Part shown: piece after piece, positions 53,855 through 62,852 of the stretch
Layout: each line of letters starts with the position of its first letter
Position numbering within the stretch: the first letter of the stretch is position 1
DNA from: WTGU01 sp965242855
Lineage (GTDB): Bacteria; Pseudomonadota; Alphaproteobacteria; UBA828
Assembly (NCBI GenBank): GCA_965242855.1
Contig: OZ251509.1
Span: 2,418,001-2,482,000, forward strand
Direction: 5' to 3'
Length of the DNA: 64,000 nucleotides
Position numbers and translations under genes: made by a program
The notes under the pieces: model-generated
What the model was told of the DNA's origin: nothing
Seen by the model: the letters and a program-made list of their open reading frames with translations, nothing else
Databases searched by the model: none

Positions 53855-54859
53855 TTACACGTTCTTCTTTTCGCTTGTCGAGTCAATTGCCGGAGGGAAG
53901 TATTCGAGAAAAAGATTCGACAGAGATTCACCGTCGACCAATGTCACCGGATGGCTGAGATTACGCTCGTTATGGAAATTCAGAGCCACTCTCGCACGAT
54001 CATTGAGTATCCCCGTGGTCAACAGTACGCCATAGTTGATGTCATTGTTCTTCCAGCCGCGGAGAAGCTGATTCAGCTTCTCCTTGAGGGCATTTTCCCC
54101 GACTTCGTTTTCATACGAAAATACCTGCACACCGATGCGGACCCCATCGTCCGGCAACAGCGGGTCGCCGAGCGTGACGACGATATCCGACCCGGCTTCA
54201 GTTGGGCCTTCTTGCACTTCGTGCGTATAGCCCATCCGTTCAAAAAGCTCCCTGCACAGTCCTCGAGACAGATCAGCTCTGCTGAATTCCCTCTGGATCA
54301 GGGTAGGCAGGTGTTTTCTAAGACCTTCGTGAATCCGACCAATGCTCACTCGATTTGTGTCATCCAGAATTCGGACAGGCTCCGAGAGGAGTTGGAGAAA
54401 ATTCTGTAACGGAACAACATCGTGCACTTCGGAAAACCGCCCCGGCCGCCCCAGCCGATGACGTAGCTTCGACGGAACGATCTCATCGTATATGGGCCGT
54501 GAAGCCACCAGCTTGCAGGGCCGGAAAGAGCGAAAATCCCCTCCGAGCCCACCATCGTCGTAGTCATACGCCCCTGTCACCTGGGCGACTGCAAACTGGC
54601 CTCTCTCTGGCTGATGCGGGTAGAGAAGATAGTTCCCATCATTTACTCTGGTAAGAAAGCCGAGACATCTCTTGGCAGCACGTTCGTGCTCATCCAGATC
54701 AGTTATGGGCCTAGTCCTGATCTTGGTCCTGATCTTGCGTAGATCAAGTTTATCGTCATACGACCAGCCAATCCTTGCCCGTCCGCTCTCAAGTTCGTTG
54801 AATACGCCCTCAACAGGACAACCTTCGGCTATTGCTTTGACCACGAAAGCCTGAGTCAT
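53855..54859 (-). CDS. Orphan Mrr-type restriction endonuclease-like protein
   Basis: 334 residues. The C-terminal half looks like the Mrr catalytic fold: LCRELFERMGYTHEVQEGPT, then AGSD (222-225), IGVQVFSYENEVG (242-254), YGVLLTTGILNDRARVALNF and VTLVDGESLSNLFLEYF. The usual Q-x-K (or E-x-K) is Q-V-F, so the catalytic lysine is missing at its normal place. The N-terminal half (AFVVKA, GNYLLYPHQPERGQFAVAQV, DFRSFRPCKLV) resembles the N-terminal domain seen in some modification-dependent nucleases. A GGGAGGA box precedes ATG 54859. Base composition is clearly less GC-rich than the surroundings, suggesting transfer. Role as defence is inference. Confidence 0.6.
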   Translation of the reverse strand: MTQAFVVKAIAEGCPVEGVFNELESGRARIGWSYDDKLDLRKIRTKIRTRPITDLDEHERAAKRCLGFLTRVNDGNYLLYPHQPERGQFAVAQVTGAYDYDDGGLGGDFRSFRPCKLVASRPIYDEIVPSKLRHRLGRPGRFSEVHDVVPLQNFLQLLSEPVRILDDTNRVSIGRIHEGLRKHLPTLIQREFSRADLSRGLCRELFERMGYTHEVQEGPTEAGSDIVVTLGDPLLPDDGVRIGVQVFSYENEVGENALKEKLNQLLRGWKNNDINYGVLLTTGILNDRARVALNFHNERNLSHPVTLVDGESLSNLFLEYFPPAIDSTSEKKNV

Positions 54860-54904
54860 GACATCCTCCCAGTTCTCAACTGGTATGCGAGCCCCCTCAT
54901 CCCC

Positions 54905-56362
54905 TCACGCCGCCTTCTTCGCCCGCAGGCCGTTGTCCTCGATCCACTTGGTGGTGTCGTCGAGGGCGGCGGCGAAGCGGCGCATCATTTCATCGACCTC
55001 GGCCTCGCTCATGATCAACGGCGGGGCGAAGGCGAGGCTGTCGCCGGAAAGGGCGCTGCGGATGATCAGGCCGTGCGCGCGGGCGCGGTCGACCATGTAG
55101 GTCTTGACCCCGAGCGCCGGATCGAAGGAGCGCCGGGTCCCTTTGTCCGCGACCAACTCGATCGCCCCCATCATGCCGACGCCGCGGGTGGCGCCGACCA
55201 GCGGATGGTCGGCGAAGCCTCGGATGCGCTCCTGCAACACCCGCCCGACACGGCGCACGTTGCCGAGCACGTCGCGCTCCTCCATCAGCTCCTGGCAGCG
55301 GAGCGCCACGGCCACCGCGACCGGATGGCCCGTGGTGGTGTGCGCGTGGGCGAAGAAGCCGAGCTTGCGACTCTCCGCCAGCAGGGCATCGTAGAGCTTG
55401 TGGTTGATCATCGCCGCCGAGATCGGCTGGTAGGCGCTGGCCAGCCCCTTGGCGAGGGAAAGGCCGTCGGGCCGGATGCCGAAGGTCTCCGAGCCGAGCC
55501 AGTTGCCCGTCCGCCCCGAGCCGGTGATCACCTCGTCGGCGAAGAACAGGACGTCGTACTTGTCGAGGACGGCCTGCACCTTCTCGAAATAGGTACGCGG
55601 CGGCACCAGACAGCCGCCGCCGCCGATCACCGGCTCGGCGAAGAACGCCGCGACGGTGTCCGGCCCCTCCTCCAGAATCAGGGTCTCCAGATTGGCGGCG
55701 AGGCGGGAAGCGAAATCCTCTTCCGTCTCGCCCGGTTCGCCGTAGCGGTAGAAATGGGGGCAGTCGGTCTTCAGGAACCGGCCGTTGACCGGCAGGTCGA
55801 AATCCTGGTGCATCTGCGGGATGCCGGTGACGCTCGCCGCCCCGCAGGTCACGCCGTGGAAGCCCATGAAACGCGAGACGATCTTCTTCTTCTCCGGCTT
55901 GCCGATGGCGTTGTGGTAGTACCAGGCGAGCTTGACCAGCGTGTCGTTCGCCTCCGATCCGGAATTGGCGAAGAACACCTTGGCCATGGGGACATGCGCC
56001 GACGCCTTGAGCCGCTCCGCGAGGCGCCCCATGGGTTCGGTCGTCTTGTCGATCAGCGAATGGTAGTAGGGGAGCGCGCGGAACTGTTCGATCGCCGCCT
56101 CCACCAGCGCCGGCTCGCTGAAGCCGAAATTGGCGCACCACATGCCGGCGACGCCTTCGATGTAGCGCCGTCCGTCCTCATCGACGATGGAAACGCCCTC
56201 GCCGCCGGTGACCACCAGCGGCGGCGTCCGTTCGAGCGCGTCGAGATTGCCGTAGCCATGGACGACGTGGGCCACGTTGCGCGCGCCCACGGAGTTGGGT
56301 CCGCCGCCGGAAGGGGTGCCGTCCGCGCCTTCGGTCCGGGTGCTGCTGCTCGTGTCGTCCAT
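54905..56362 (-). CDS. Class III aminotransferase (omega-transaminase type) C
   Basis: 485 residues from ATG 56362. Key residues: FANSGSEANDTLVKLAWYYH (131-150), FMGFHGVTCGAASVTG, FADEVITGSGRTG (Asp276) and Schiff-base Lys305 in LSLAKGLASAYQP. The first 40 residues are low-complexity and may not be needed for the fold; an in-frame ATG at 56422 is an alternative start. Third gene in a possible minus-strand operon with the OsmC and acetoacetate-decarboxylase-like genes. Confidence 0.87.
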   Translation of the reverse strand: MDDTSSSTRTEGADGTPSGGGPNSVGARNVAHVVHGYGNLDALERTPPLVVTGGEGVSIVDEDGRRYIEGVAGMWCANFGFSEPALVEAAIEQFRALPYYHSLIDKTTEPMGRLAERLKASAHVPMAKVFFANSGSEANDTLVKLAWYYHNAIGKPEKKKIVSRFMGFHGVTCGAASVTGIPQMHQDFDLPVNGRFLKTDCPHFYRYGEPGETEEDFASRLAANLETLILEEGPDTVAAFFAEPVIGGGGCLVPPRTYFEKVQAVLDKYDVLFFADEVITGSGRTGNWLGSETFGIRPDGLSLAKGLASAYQPISAAMINHKLYDALLAESRKLGFFAHAHTTTGHPVAVAVALRCQELMEERDVLGNVRRVGRVLQERIRGFADHPLVGATRGVGMMGAIELVADKGTRRSFDPALGVKTYMVDRARAHGLIIRSALSGDSLAFAPPLIMSEAEVDEMMRRFAAALDDTTKWIEDNGLRAKKAA

Positions 56363-56450
56363 CGCGGGCCCCTCCAGGTTGCCGCCGGCGCGCGCCGGCG
56401 CCGCGTCGCTCTCGCGCCCCATTGTAGCAGGACGGCGCGTGGCGCGCGCG

Positions 56451-57137
56451 TCAGCCCAGATCGGCGAGGACCTCGCCCCAGACCAGCGTCTGCTCGCCGG
56501 CGACGAGGCTCGCACCGACCACCCGGAACGGCTCCAGGCGGTGCAGCGGGTCGGCCTCCGAAGGTTCGAAGCGGAGCCTGCCGTCGCCCGTGATCGTCTC
56601 GGCGATCTCCGTCTCCGGTGCCATCGAAACGATCTGCCGGGCCAGCGGCCGCGCCCGGTCGGCTTGCGGAATCACCTTGTAGAAGAGGCGCGGGAAAGTG
56701 TCGGGCGGCGTGAAGCGGTGGTCCGACGGCGTGAGTTCGACGTCCACGATTGTCCTGCCGAGCCGCCGCGTCCGCCCGCGAATGCGGTCGGGCCCCTCCT
56801 CCAGCGTCATGTCCGCGAGCTTCATCTTGAAGCCCCAGATCTCGCGCGTGCCCGAGAGCACCTGGTCGGTGCTGGTGTAGCCGAACACCCAGTAGCCGCC
56901 GTCCACGTCGCCGTAGCGCACCGGGGCGATCACCGCGCTGTCGTAGTAGAGCCGGTCCGGGATCGTGCAGTCGAAGAGCATCACGGTGACTTGCAGCGTC
57001 GTCGAGCGGAGCGCGAAGGGCGCCGGCACCAGCGGCCGCAGCCGCGCCTCGTCGACCTCGCAGAAGACGCTGAGCGTGCGGAAGCGATGCTTCCAGGGCG
57101 GCAGCGGGTAGGGCAGATGGTCGAAGGGATCGCTCAT
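56451..57137 (-). CDS. Acetoacetate decarboxylase-like family protein
   Basis: 228 residues. Segments LVPAPFALRSTTLQVTVMLF, YDSAVIAPVRYGDVDGGYWV and EIWGFKMKLADMTL align with the acetoacetate decarboxylase fold; the lysine in GFKMK is at the place of the Schiff-base lysine. Many relatives are not true decarboxylases but aldolase-dehydratases or uncharacterised, so the reaction is open. Spacing to the aminotransferase gene is 88 bases. Confidence 0.75.
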   Translation of the reverse strand: MSDPFDHLPYPLPPWKHRFRTLSVFCEVDEARLRPLVPAPFALRSTTLQVTVMLFDCTIPDRLYYDSAVIAPVRYGDVDGGYWVFGYTSTDQVLSGTREIWGFKMKLADMTLEEGPDRIRGRTRRLGRTIVDVELTPSDHRFTPPDTFPRLFYKVIPQADRARPLARQIVSMAPETEIAETITGDGRLRFEPSEADPLHRLEPFRVVGASLVAGEQTLVWGEVLADLG

Positions 57138-57198
57138 GGCGCGGATCTCCGCGGCAGAGGGCGGGCGCGGATCGGCAGCACGGAACGCTCCGCCCGGG

Positions 57199-57660
57199 CT
57201 ACGGGCGCGTGACGTTCCAGGTCTGCGCGATCCTGGTGCCGGCCTGGGTGAAGAGGACGGTCACCGGGCAGCGCCTCTCGAGGTCTGCCCGCAGGCGCGC
57301 GAGCGCTTCGTCGGATGCGCCGGTGGTCACGTTCATCGTGAGCGCGATCTCCGGGAACGGCAGCGTCGTCGGCGTCGTCGTCCCAACCCCGGCGGTGTCG
57401 AACGCGGCGTCGAGGGACATCGAGAGGGCGTCGATCTCGATCCCCATCTCGTCGGCGACGAGGTGGGCGATGACGTTGAGACAGGCCAGGTAGGACGACA
57501 ACATCGTCTCCAGCGGCGTGGCCGCGCTGTCGCTCCCGCCGCGTATCTCCGGCTCGTCGATGACCACCGTGTGATGGCGCGCCCGCGCCTCGACACGGCA
57601 ATGGCCGGTGCTGACGGCCTCGACCTCGAAATGGTGGATCGGCGGCAGATCGAAGGTCAC
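57199..57660 (-). CDS. OsmC/Ohr family protein
   Basis: 153 residues. The two family cysteines are present in SSYLACLNVIAHL (about 60) and RRCPVTVLF (about 130). Members reduce organic peroxides, though many only share the fold. First gene of the possible three-gene minus-strand unit. Confidence 0.8.
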   Translation of the reverse strand: MTFDLPPIHHFEVEAVSTGHCRVEARARHHTVVIDEPEIRGGSDSAATPLETMLSSYLACLNVIAHLVADEMGIEIDALSMSLDAAFDTAGVGTTTPTTLPFPEIALTMNVTTGASDEALARLRADLERRCPVTVLFTQAGTRIAQTWNVTRP

Positions 57661-57802
57661 GGTCCCCTCCGGCTGGTCGTTGGTCCGTCGCCCATGTCAA
57701 CACGGCGCGCGCCGCTCCGGCAAGACACACGGTGCCGGGCCGCGCGGCACCTTTCGCCCGGTCGCGATTGCATCGGGCCGGCAATCCTGGGACATAGGGG
57801 CC

Positions 57803-58759
57803 GTGCCAGCCGGACGAGAGGAGGCCGCGCTGTCCATCGCCGTCGGATTGGGACTTTCCGCGTTTCCATTCTCCGGAGCCCGCGCCTTCTGGCGCTGGGT
57901 CGATCTCTGCGAGGAAGGCGGCGTCGATTCGCTCTGGCAGACCGACCGCCTCGTCTCGACCGAGCCGTTCCTCGAGGTCATGAGCGCGATGGCCGCCCTC
58001 GCCGGCAGGACGCGGCGGATCAAGTTCGGCATGAACGTCGCCTCGGTGGGCCTGCGGGATCCGCTGCTGCTCGCCAAGCAATGCGCGACCGTCGACGTCC
58101 TGAGCGAGGGCCGCCTCCTGCCGGCCTTCGGCATCGGCGCCATCCGCGCCCCGGACTGGGCGGCGACCGGCGCCGATACGAAAGGCCGCGGCAGGCGCAC
58201 CGACGAGGGGCTGGAACTCATCGCCCGGCTCTGGACCGGGGAGCCGGTCGACTTCGCGGGCGAATTCTACCGCTACGAGGGGGCCCGGATCGCGCCCACG
58301 CCGGTGCAGAAGAACCTCCCGCTCTGGCTCGGCGGCTCGAGCGCGGCGGCGGTCCGGCGCACCGCGCGTTTCGGCACCGGCTGGCAGGCCGGCCTGGAGA
58401 CGCCGGAGCAGGTCGCGGCCGCGGTCGTGGCGATCAGGGAGGCGCTCGCGGAAGCCGGACGATGCATCCCGGCGGACCACTACGGCGCCGGCTTCGACTT
58501 TCGTTTCGGAAGCTGGGACGAGCCGTTCATGCGGCAGGCGGCCGCGGCCTTCGAGGCCCGCTTCCGGCGCGACCCGCGCGGCGGCATCGTCGCCGGCGAC
58601 GCGGCGGCGATCCTGCGGCGCATCGAGGAATACGTCGCCGCCGGCGCCTCGAAGTTCGTCCTGCGCCCCATGGGCGCGGACGACGACGACGTCATCGACC
58701 AGACCCGCCGCCTGATCGAGGAGGTGCAGCCGAAGGTGGAGGCGTTGAACCGGCCATGA
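57803..58759 (+). CDS. Luciferase-like (LLM) flavin-dependent oxidoreductase B
   Basis: 318 residues if GTG 57803 is the start. The conserved part starts at LSIAVGLGLSAFPFSG, just after an AGAGGAGG box, so initiation nearer to that point (a CTG) cannot be excluded. Motifs: GVDSLWQTDRL, LLPAFGIGA, LPLWLGGSSAAAVRRTARFG. Resembles F420/FMN-dependent reductases of the same superfamily as the gene at 51084. Overlaps the next gene as ATGA. Confidence 0.8.
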   Translation: MPAGREEAALSIAVGLGLSAFPFSGARAFWRWVDLCEEGGVDSLWQTDRLVSTEPFLEVMSAMAALAGRTRRIKFGMNVASVGLRDPLLLAKQCATVDVLSEGRLLPAFGIGAIRAPDWAATGADTKGRGRRTDEGLELIARLWTGEPVDFAGEFYRYEGARIAPTPVQKNLPLWLGGSSAAAVRRTARFGTGWQAGLETPEQVAAAVVAIREALAEAGRCIPADHYGAGFDFRFGSWDEPFMRQAAAAFEARFRRDPRGGIVAGDAAAILRRIEEYVAAGASKFVLRPMGADDDDVIDQTRRLIEEVQPKVEALNRP

Positions 58760-59586
58760 CTCCGGACGCCATCGAGCAGGCCGTCGCCCTCTGCGCCGCC
58801 GCCCGGCGCCGCCGCCGGCGCCTCGCCGCCTTGCCGGACTCGTGCCGGCCGGCCTCGCCGGAAGACGCCTACGTTCTCCAGGCGGCGCTGAACGAGCGGC
58901 TCGCCCGCCATCTCGGCCCCGTCTGCGGCCGCAAGATCGGTTGCACCACGCCGGTGATGCAGCGCTATCTCGGGATCGCCCATCCCTGCGCCGGCGCGCT
59001 CTACGGGAGCCGGACGCACCGGGAGGCCGCGACGGTGCCCTACGACGACCACTGGCGGCCCGGCGTCGAGTGCGAGATCGCGGTGCGGCTCAAGCGCGCG
59101 CTTCCCGCCGCGGCGGCGCCCTTCGACAGAGCTGCCGTGGCGGCCGCCGTGGAGAGCTGCATGGCGGCGATCGAGATCGTGGACGACCGCTACGAGGATT
59201 ACCGCGCGCTCGACACCCCGACCCTGATCGCGGACGATTTCTTCGGCGCCGGCGCGGTGATCGGCGCGCCTTCCGGCGCATGGCGCGGCCTCGATCTCGC
59301 GGCCCTGGGCGGCGCCATGACGATCGACGGCGTCGAGGTGGGCGCCGGGACGAGCGCCGACGTGATGGGCCATCCCTTCGAGGCGTTGACCTGGCTCGCC
59401 AACCACGCCGCAGCAAACGGAGCGCCGCTGCGCGCGGGCGACGTCGTGCTCACGGGAAGCATCGTCGAGACCCGCTGGGTGGAGCCGGGGAGCGTCGTTC
59501 GGGTCGCGATCGAGGGCCTCGGAGACGCGGCGGTCGCGTTCGCACGGCAGGACGGCGCGTTGACATCCGCCCCGGAAGGGGACTGA
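58756..59586 (+). CDS. 2-keto-4-pentenoate hydratase/FAH-fold family protein
   Basis: 276 residues. GRKIGCTTPVMQRYLGI, GVECEIAVRLKRALP (metal-binding Glu) and GDVVLTGSIVETRWVEPG are typical of the MhpD-type hydratases and related decarboxylases. It probably works on a 2-oxo acid from amine or aromatic breakdown. ATG at 58756 overlaps the stop of the LLM gene, so the two are coupled; the long open frame upstream of 58756 is shadow. Confidence 0.85.
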   Translation: MTPDAIEQAVALCAAARRRRRRLAALPDSCRPASPEDAYVLQAALNERLARHLGPVCGRKIGCTTPVMQRYLGIAHPCAGALYGSRTHREAATVPYDDHWRPGVECEIAVRLKRALPAAAAPFDRAAVAAAVESCMAAIEIVDDRYEDYRALDTPTLIADDFFGAGAVIGAPSGAWRGLDLAALGGAMTIDGVEVGAGTSADVMGHPFEALTWLANHAAANGAPLRAGDVVLTGSIVETRWVEPGSVVRVAIEGLGDAAVAFARQDGALTSAPEGD

Positions 59587-59641
59587 ATTCGCACCGGCGC
59601 CGCGCGGCGCGAAACGGGAGCGAAACCGGAGGGAGCCCGAT

Positions 59642-60736
59642 ATGGTGCGGAGTCCGCCGCTGGTCGCCGGCATCGCCGCCGCGCTCCTGGCCGTGACCGC
59701 CGTCTCCGCCGAGGAGGCGACGGTCAACGTCTACAACTGGTCCGACTACATCGACGAGGAGATCCTCGCGGAGTTCGAGGCCGAGACCGGCATCGCGGTC
59801 GTCTACGACGTCTTCGATTCCAACAACATCCTGGAAACCAAGCTGCTCACCGGGAACACCGGCTACGACGTGGTCGTGCCGAGCGGGACCTTCCTCGCCC
59901 GCCAGATCCGGGCGGGCGTGTTCCGCAAGCTCGACAAGAGCCTGCTCGCGAACCTCGGCAACATGGACGAGACGATCATGGCGCGGGTCCGCCAGTGGGA
60001 TCCGGAGAACGCCTATGCCGTGAATTACATGTGGGGCACCACGGGCTTCGGCCTCAACACGGCGATGATCGCCGCGCGCGACGCCGGCGCGCCCATCGGC
60101 TCGTGGCGCATGATCTTCGATCCCGAGGTGGTCTCGCAATTCGCCGATTGCGGCGTCTATCTGATGGACGAGCCGGACGAGGTGATCCCGGCCGTCCTGA
60201 ACTACATCGGCGAGGACCCGGACAGCCACGACGTCGACGTGATCGCCAGGGCCGAGCCGGTGTTGATGGCGATCCGCCCGTATGTCCGCCGCTTCCACAA
60301 CGCAGCCCAGATCAACGACCTCGCGAACGGCGACGTCTGCCTCTCCATGGGCTGGTCGGGCGACATGCTGCAGGCGCGCGACCGCGCCTTCGAAGCCGAA
60401 AGCGGCGTCGAGATCGCATACGTGATCCCGGACGAGGGCGCGCTCATGTGGTTCGACATGATGGCGGTCCCCGCGGATGCGCCGCACCCCGGCAACGCGC
60501 ATCGCTTCATCGACTACATCATGCGGCCGGAGGTGATCGCCAAGGCTTCGAACTATGTCTTCTACGCCAACGGCAACGCCGCGGCGACCGCGCTTCTCGA
60601 CCCCGCGCTCATCGAAGACCCGGGCATCTACCCGCCGGATGCGGTGCGGGAGAAGCTCTACGTGACGAGTCCCTATCCGGCCGACGTGCAGCGCTTCGTC
60701 ACCCGCCTGTGGACCCGCGTCAAGAGCGCGCAATAA
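59642..60736 (+). CDS. potF: Polyamine-type ABC importer substrate-binding protein, PotF-like
   Basis: 364 residues with a signal peptide (LVAGIAAALLAVTAVSAEEA). The mature start VNVYNWSDYIDEEIL and YDVVVPSGTFLARQI are typical of PotF/PotD, with WGTTGFGLN and LSMGWSGDM later. It heads the potFGHI-like operon. Putrescine or spermidine is likely, but the exact ligand is not provable from sequence. Preceded by GGAGGGAG. Confidence 0.9.
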   Translation: MVRSPPLVAGIAAALLAVTAVSAEEATVNVYNWSDYIDEEILAEFEAETGIAVVYDVFDSNNILETKLLTGNTGYDVVVPSGTFLARQIRAGVFRKLDKSLLANLGNMDETIMARVRQWDPENAYAVNYMWGTTGFGLNTAMIAARDAGAPIGSWRMIFDPEVVSQFADCGVYLMDEPDEVIPAVLNYIGEDPDSHDVDVIARAEPVLMAIRPYVRRFHNAAQINDLANGDVCLSMGWSGDMLQARDRAFEAESGVEIAYVIPDEGALMWFDMMAVPADAPHPGNAHRFIDYIMRPEVIAKASNYVFYANGNAAATALLDPALIEDPGIYPPDAVREKLYVTSPYPADVQRFVTRLWTRVKSAQ

Positions 60737-60759
60737 GGCGCGCGGGCGCAGGCGCGGCC

Positions 60760-61935
60760 GTGGTGAGCCTCCGGCCGCGCCGCGCCGCGCCGCCGGCGGA
60801 GGAGCGGGAGGGAGGCTCCGTTCACCTCGCCGTCGCCGGGGTGAGCAAGCGCTTCGGCGCGGTCACCGCGGTGGACGGCGTCTCCCTCGACATCGCGCGG
60901 GGCGAATTCTTCGCGCTGCTGGGCCCGTCCGGCTGCGGCAAGACGACGCTGCTTCGCCTGCTCGCCGGCTTCGAGACGCCGGACGGCGGAACCATCCGGC
61001 TGGACGGCGCCGACCTTACGGCCCTGCCGCCCTACCGGCGGCCGGTGAACATGATGTTCCAGTCCTACGCGCTGTTCCCGCATATGACGGTGGCCGGCAA
61101 CGTGGCCTTCGGCCTCCGGCAGGAGCGCGTGAAGCGGGCCGAGATCGCGGCGCGGGTGGCGGAGGCGCTGGCGCTGGTCGAGCTGTCGCCCCTGGCCCGG
61201 CGCAAGCCGCATCAGCTCTCGGGCGGACAGCAGCAGCGCGTGGCCCTCGCCCGCAGCCTCGTGAAACGGCCCCGGCTCCTGCTGCTCGACGAGCCCCTCG
61301 CCGCGCTCGACAGGAAGCTGCGCGAGCAGACCCAGTTCGAGCTCATGGCGATCCAGCGGCGCATCGGCATCACCTTCGTGATCGTGACCCACGACCAGGA
61401 CGAGGCGATGACCGTCGCCGACCGCATCGCGGTGATGGACAGGGGCCGCATCGTCCAGGTCGCCGGCCCGGCCGAGATCTACGAGGCGCCCCGCTCCCGC
61501 TACGTCGCCGAGTTCATCGGCGACGTGAACATCTTCGAGGGCCGGGCGCGGCAGGTCGGCGCGGACGCGGTCGCGATCGACCTGCCCGAGGCGCCGGCCG
61601 GCCTCGCCGCGCCGGCACCGGCCGAGCGCCCCGCGCGGGGCGACGCGGTGCTCCTCGCGGTGCGCCCGGAGAAGATCGAGATCGCCCCCGAGCCGCCGCC
61701 CGGCGCGGACACGCCCAGCGCGGACACGCCCAGCGCGGACAACGTGATGGCGGGCGTCGTCGCCGAGATCGCCTATCTCGGCAGCACCTCCACCTACCGG
61801 GTGCGCCTCGACAGCGGCAAGACGGTCGCCGCGGTCCGCACCAACCGCCTCGACCGCGCCGGCGGGGCCATCGGCCGGGGCGCCCGCGTCCATCTCTCCT
61901 GGCCGCGCGAGGCGGGCTTCCTGCTGCGCGGATGA
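60760..61935 (+). CDS. potG: Polyamine-type ABC importer ATPase, PotG-like
   Basis: 391 residues from GTG 60760; GTG 60763 is equally possible. Walker A GPSGCGKT is at about 55-62, LSGGQQQR at 153-160, Walker B LLLLDEP at 173-179, and a C-terminal TOBE domain (VRPEKIEI, IAYLGSTSTYRVRL). A short Pro/Asp repeat (GADTPSADTPSADN) is inserted in the TOBE region. 23-base gap from potF. Confidence 0.92.
   Translation: MVSLRPRRAAPPAEEREGGSVHLAVAGVSKRFGAVTAVDGVSLDIARGEFFALLGPSGCGKTTLLRLLAGFETPDGGTIRLDGADLTALPPYRRPVNMMFQSYALFPHMTVAGNVAFGLRQERVKRAEIAARVAEALALVELSPLARRKPHQLSGGQQQRVALARSLVKRPRLLLLDEPLAALDRKLREQTQFELMAIQRRIGITFVIVTHDQDEAMTVADRIAVMDRGRIVQVAGPAEIYEAPRSRYVAEFIGDVNIFEGRARQVGADAVAIDLPEAPAGLAAPAPAERPARGDAVLLAVRPEKIEIAPEPPPGADTPSADTPSADNVMAGVVAEIAYLGSTSTYRVRLDSGKTVAAVRTNRLDRAGGAIGRGARVHLSWPREAGFLLRG
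61705..61740 (+). repeat. 15-bp tandem repeat inside potG
   Basis: GCGGACACGCCCAGC occurs twice and is followed by a partial third copy, encoding ADTPSADTPSAD. It is in frame, so copy-number changes would alter only a surface loop. Confidence 0.75.
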
Positions 61936-61966
61936 CCGGCGCCCGCCGGCGCCCGGGGCGCGTCGC

Positions 61967-62851
61967 ATGAAACGGAGCGCGGCCGCGCGCGGCGCGCTGG
62001 TCGCCGGCCCCTATCTCTGGCTGCTGCTCTTCTTCCTCGCGCCCTTCGCCATCGTCCTCAAGATCAGCGTGGCCGAGGTCGCCCTCGCCATACCGCCCTA
62101 CACGCCGCTCTTCGCCTGGCCGGCGGGCGGCGCGTTCGAGTTCCTGGCCGTCGCCGACAACTACCGGCTGCTGCTCGCGGACGATCTCTACCTCCGCGCC
62201 TTCGCGCACAGCCTGAGGACGGCGGCGCTCTCCACCGCGCTGGCGCTGCTCGTGGGCTTCCCGATCGCCCATGCGATGGCCCGCGCGCCGCGCGCGTGGC
62301 AGGCGACGCTGGTCATGATGGTCATCCTGCCGTTCTGGACGTCGTTCCTGATCCGGGTCTATGCCTGGATCGGCATCCTCAAGAACGAAGGTCTCCTGAA
62401 CGGCTTCCTGCGCTGGCTCGGCGCGATCGACCGGCCGCTGGTCATCCTGAACACCGACGTCGCCGTCCATCTCGGCATCGTCTATTCGTACCTGCCGTTC
62501 ATGGTCCTGCCGCTCTACGCCACGCTGGTGCGGATGGACCGCTCGCTTCTGGAGGCGGCGGCCGACCTCGGCTGCCGCCCGGCGGCGGCCTTCTGGCGCA
62601 TCACGGTGCCGCTCGCCCGGCCGGGGATCGTCGCCGGCTGCCTCCTGGTGTTCGTCCCGGCGGTCGGCGAATTCGTGATCCCGGACCTGCTGGGCGGCTC
62701 CGGCACGTTGATGATCGGCCGGACGCTGTGGACGGAGTTCTTCAGCAACCGCGACTGGCCGGTGGCGTCGGCGGTCGCGGTGGTCATGCTCCTGCTGCTG
62801 CTCGTCCCGCTCCTCCTGTTCCAGCGCCGCCGGCGGGAGGCCGCGCGCTGA
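61967..62851 (+). CDS. potH: Polyamine-type ABC importer permease, PotH-like
   Basis: 294 residues, about six membrane segments. The EAA-like loop is LLEAAADLGCRPAAAFWRIT, followed by PLARPGIVAGCLLVFVPAVG and EFVIPDLLGG, typical of PotH/PotB. Gap to potG 31 bases. Confidence 0.92.
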   Translation: MKRSAAARGALVAGPYLWLLLFFLAPFAIVLKISVAEVALAIPPYTPLFAWPAGGAFEFLAVADNYRLLLADDLYLRAFAHSLRTAALSTALALLVGFPIAHAMARAPRAWQATLVMMVILPFWTSFLIRVYAWIGILKNEGLLNGFLRWLGAIDRPLVILNTDVAVHLGIVYSYLPFMVLPLYATLVRMDRSLLEAAADLGCRPAAAFWRITVPLARPGIVAGCLLVFVPAVGEFVIPDLLGGSGTLMIGRTLWTEFFSNRDWPVASAVAVVMLLLLLVPLLLFQRRRREAAR

Positions 62852-62852
62852 C

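Noticed and set aside
57136..58755. Long open frame ahead of the hydratase gene suggesting an 816-residue protein
   Set aside because: It runs across an OsmC gene, an intergenic region and the LLM gene; the translation is Arg/Gly-rich noise until ATG 58756.
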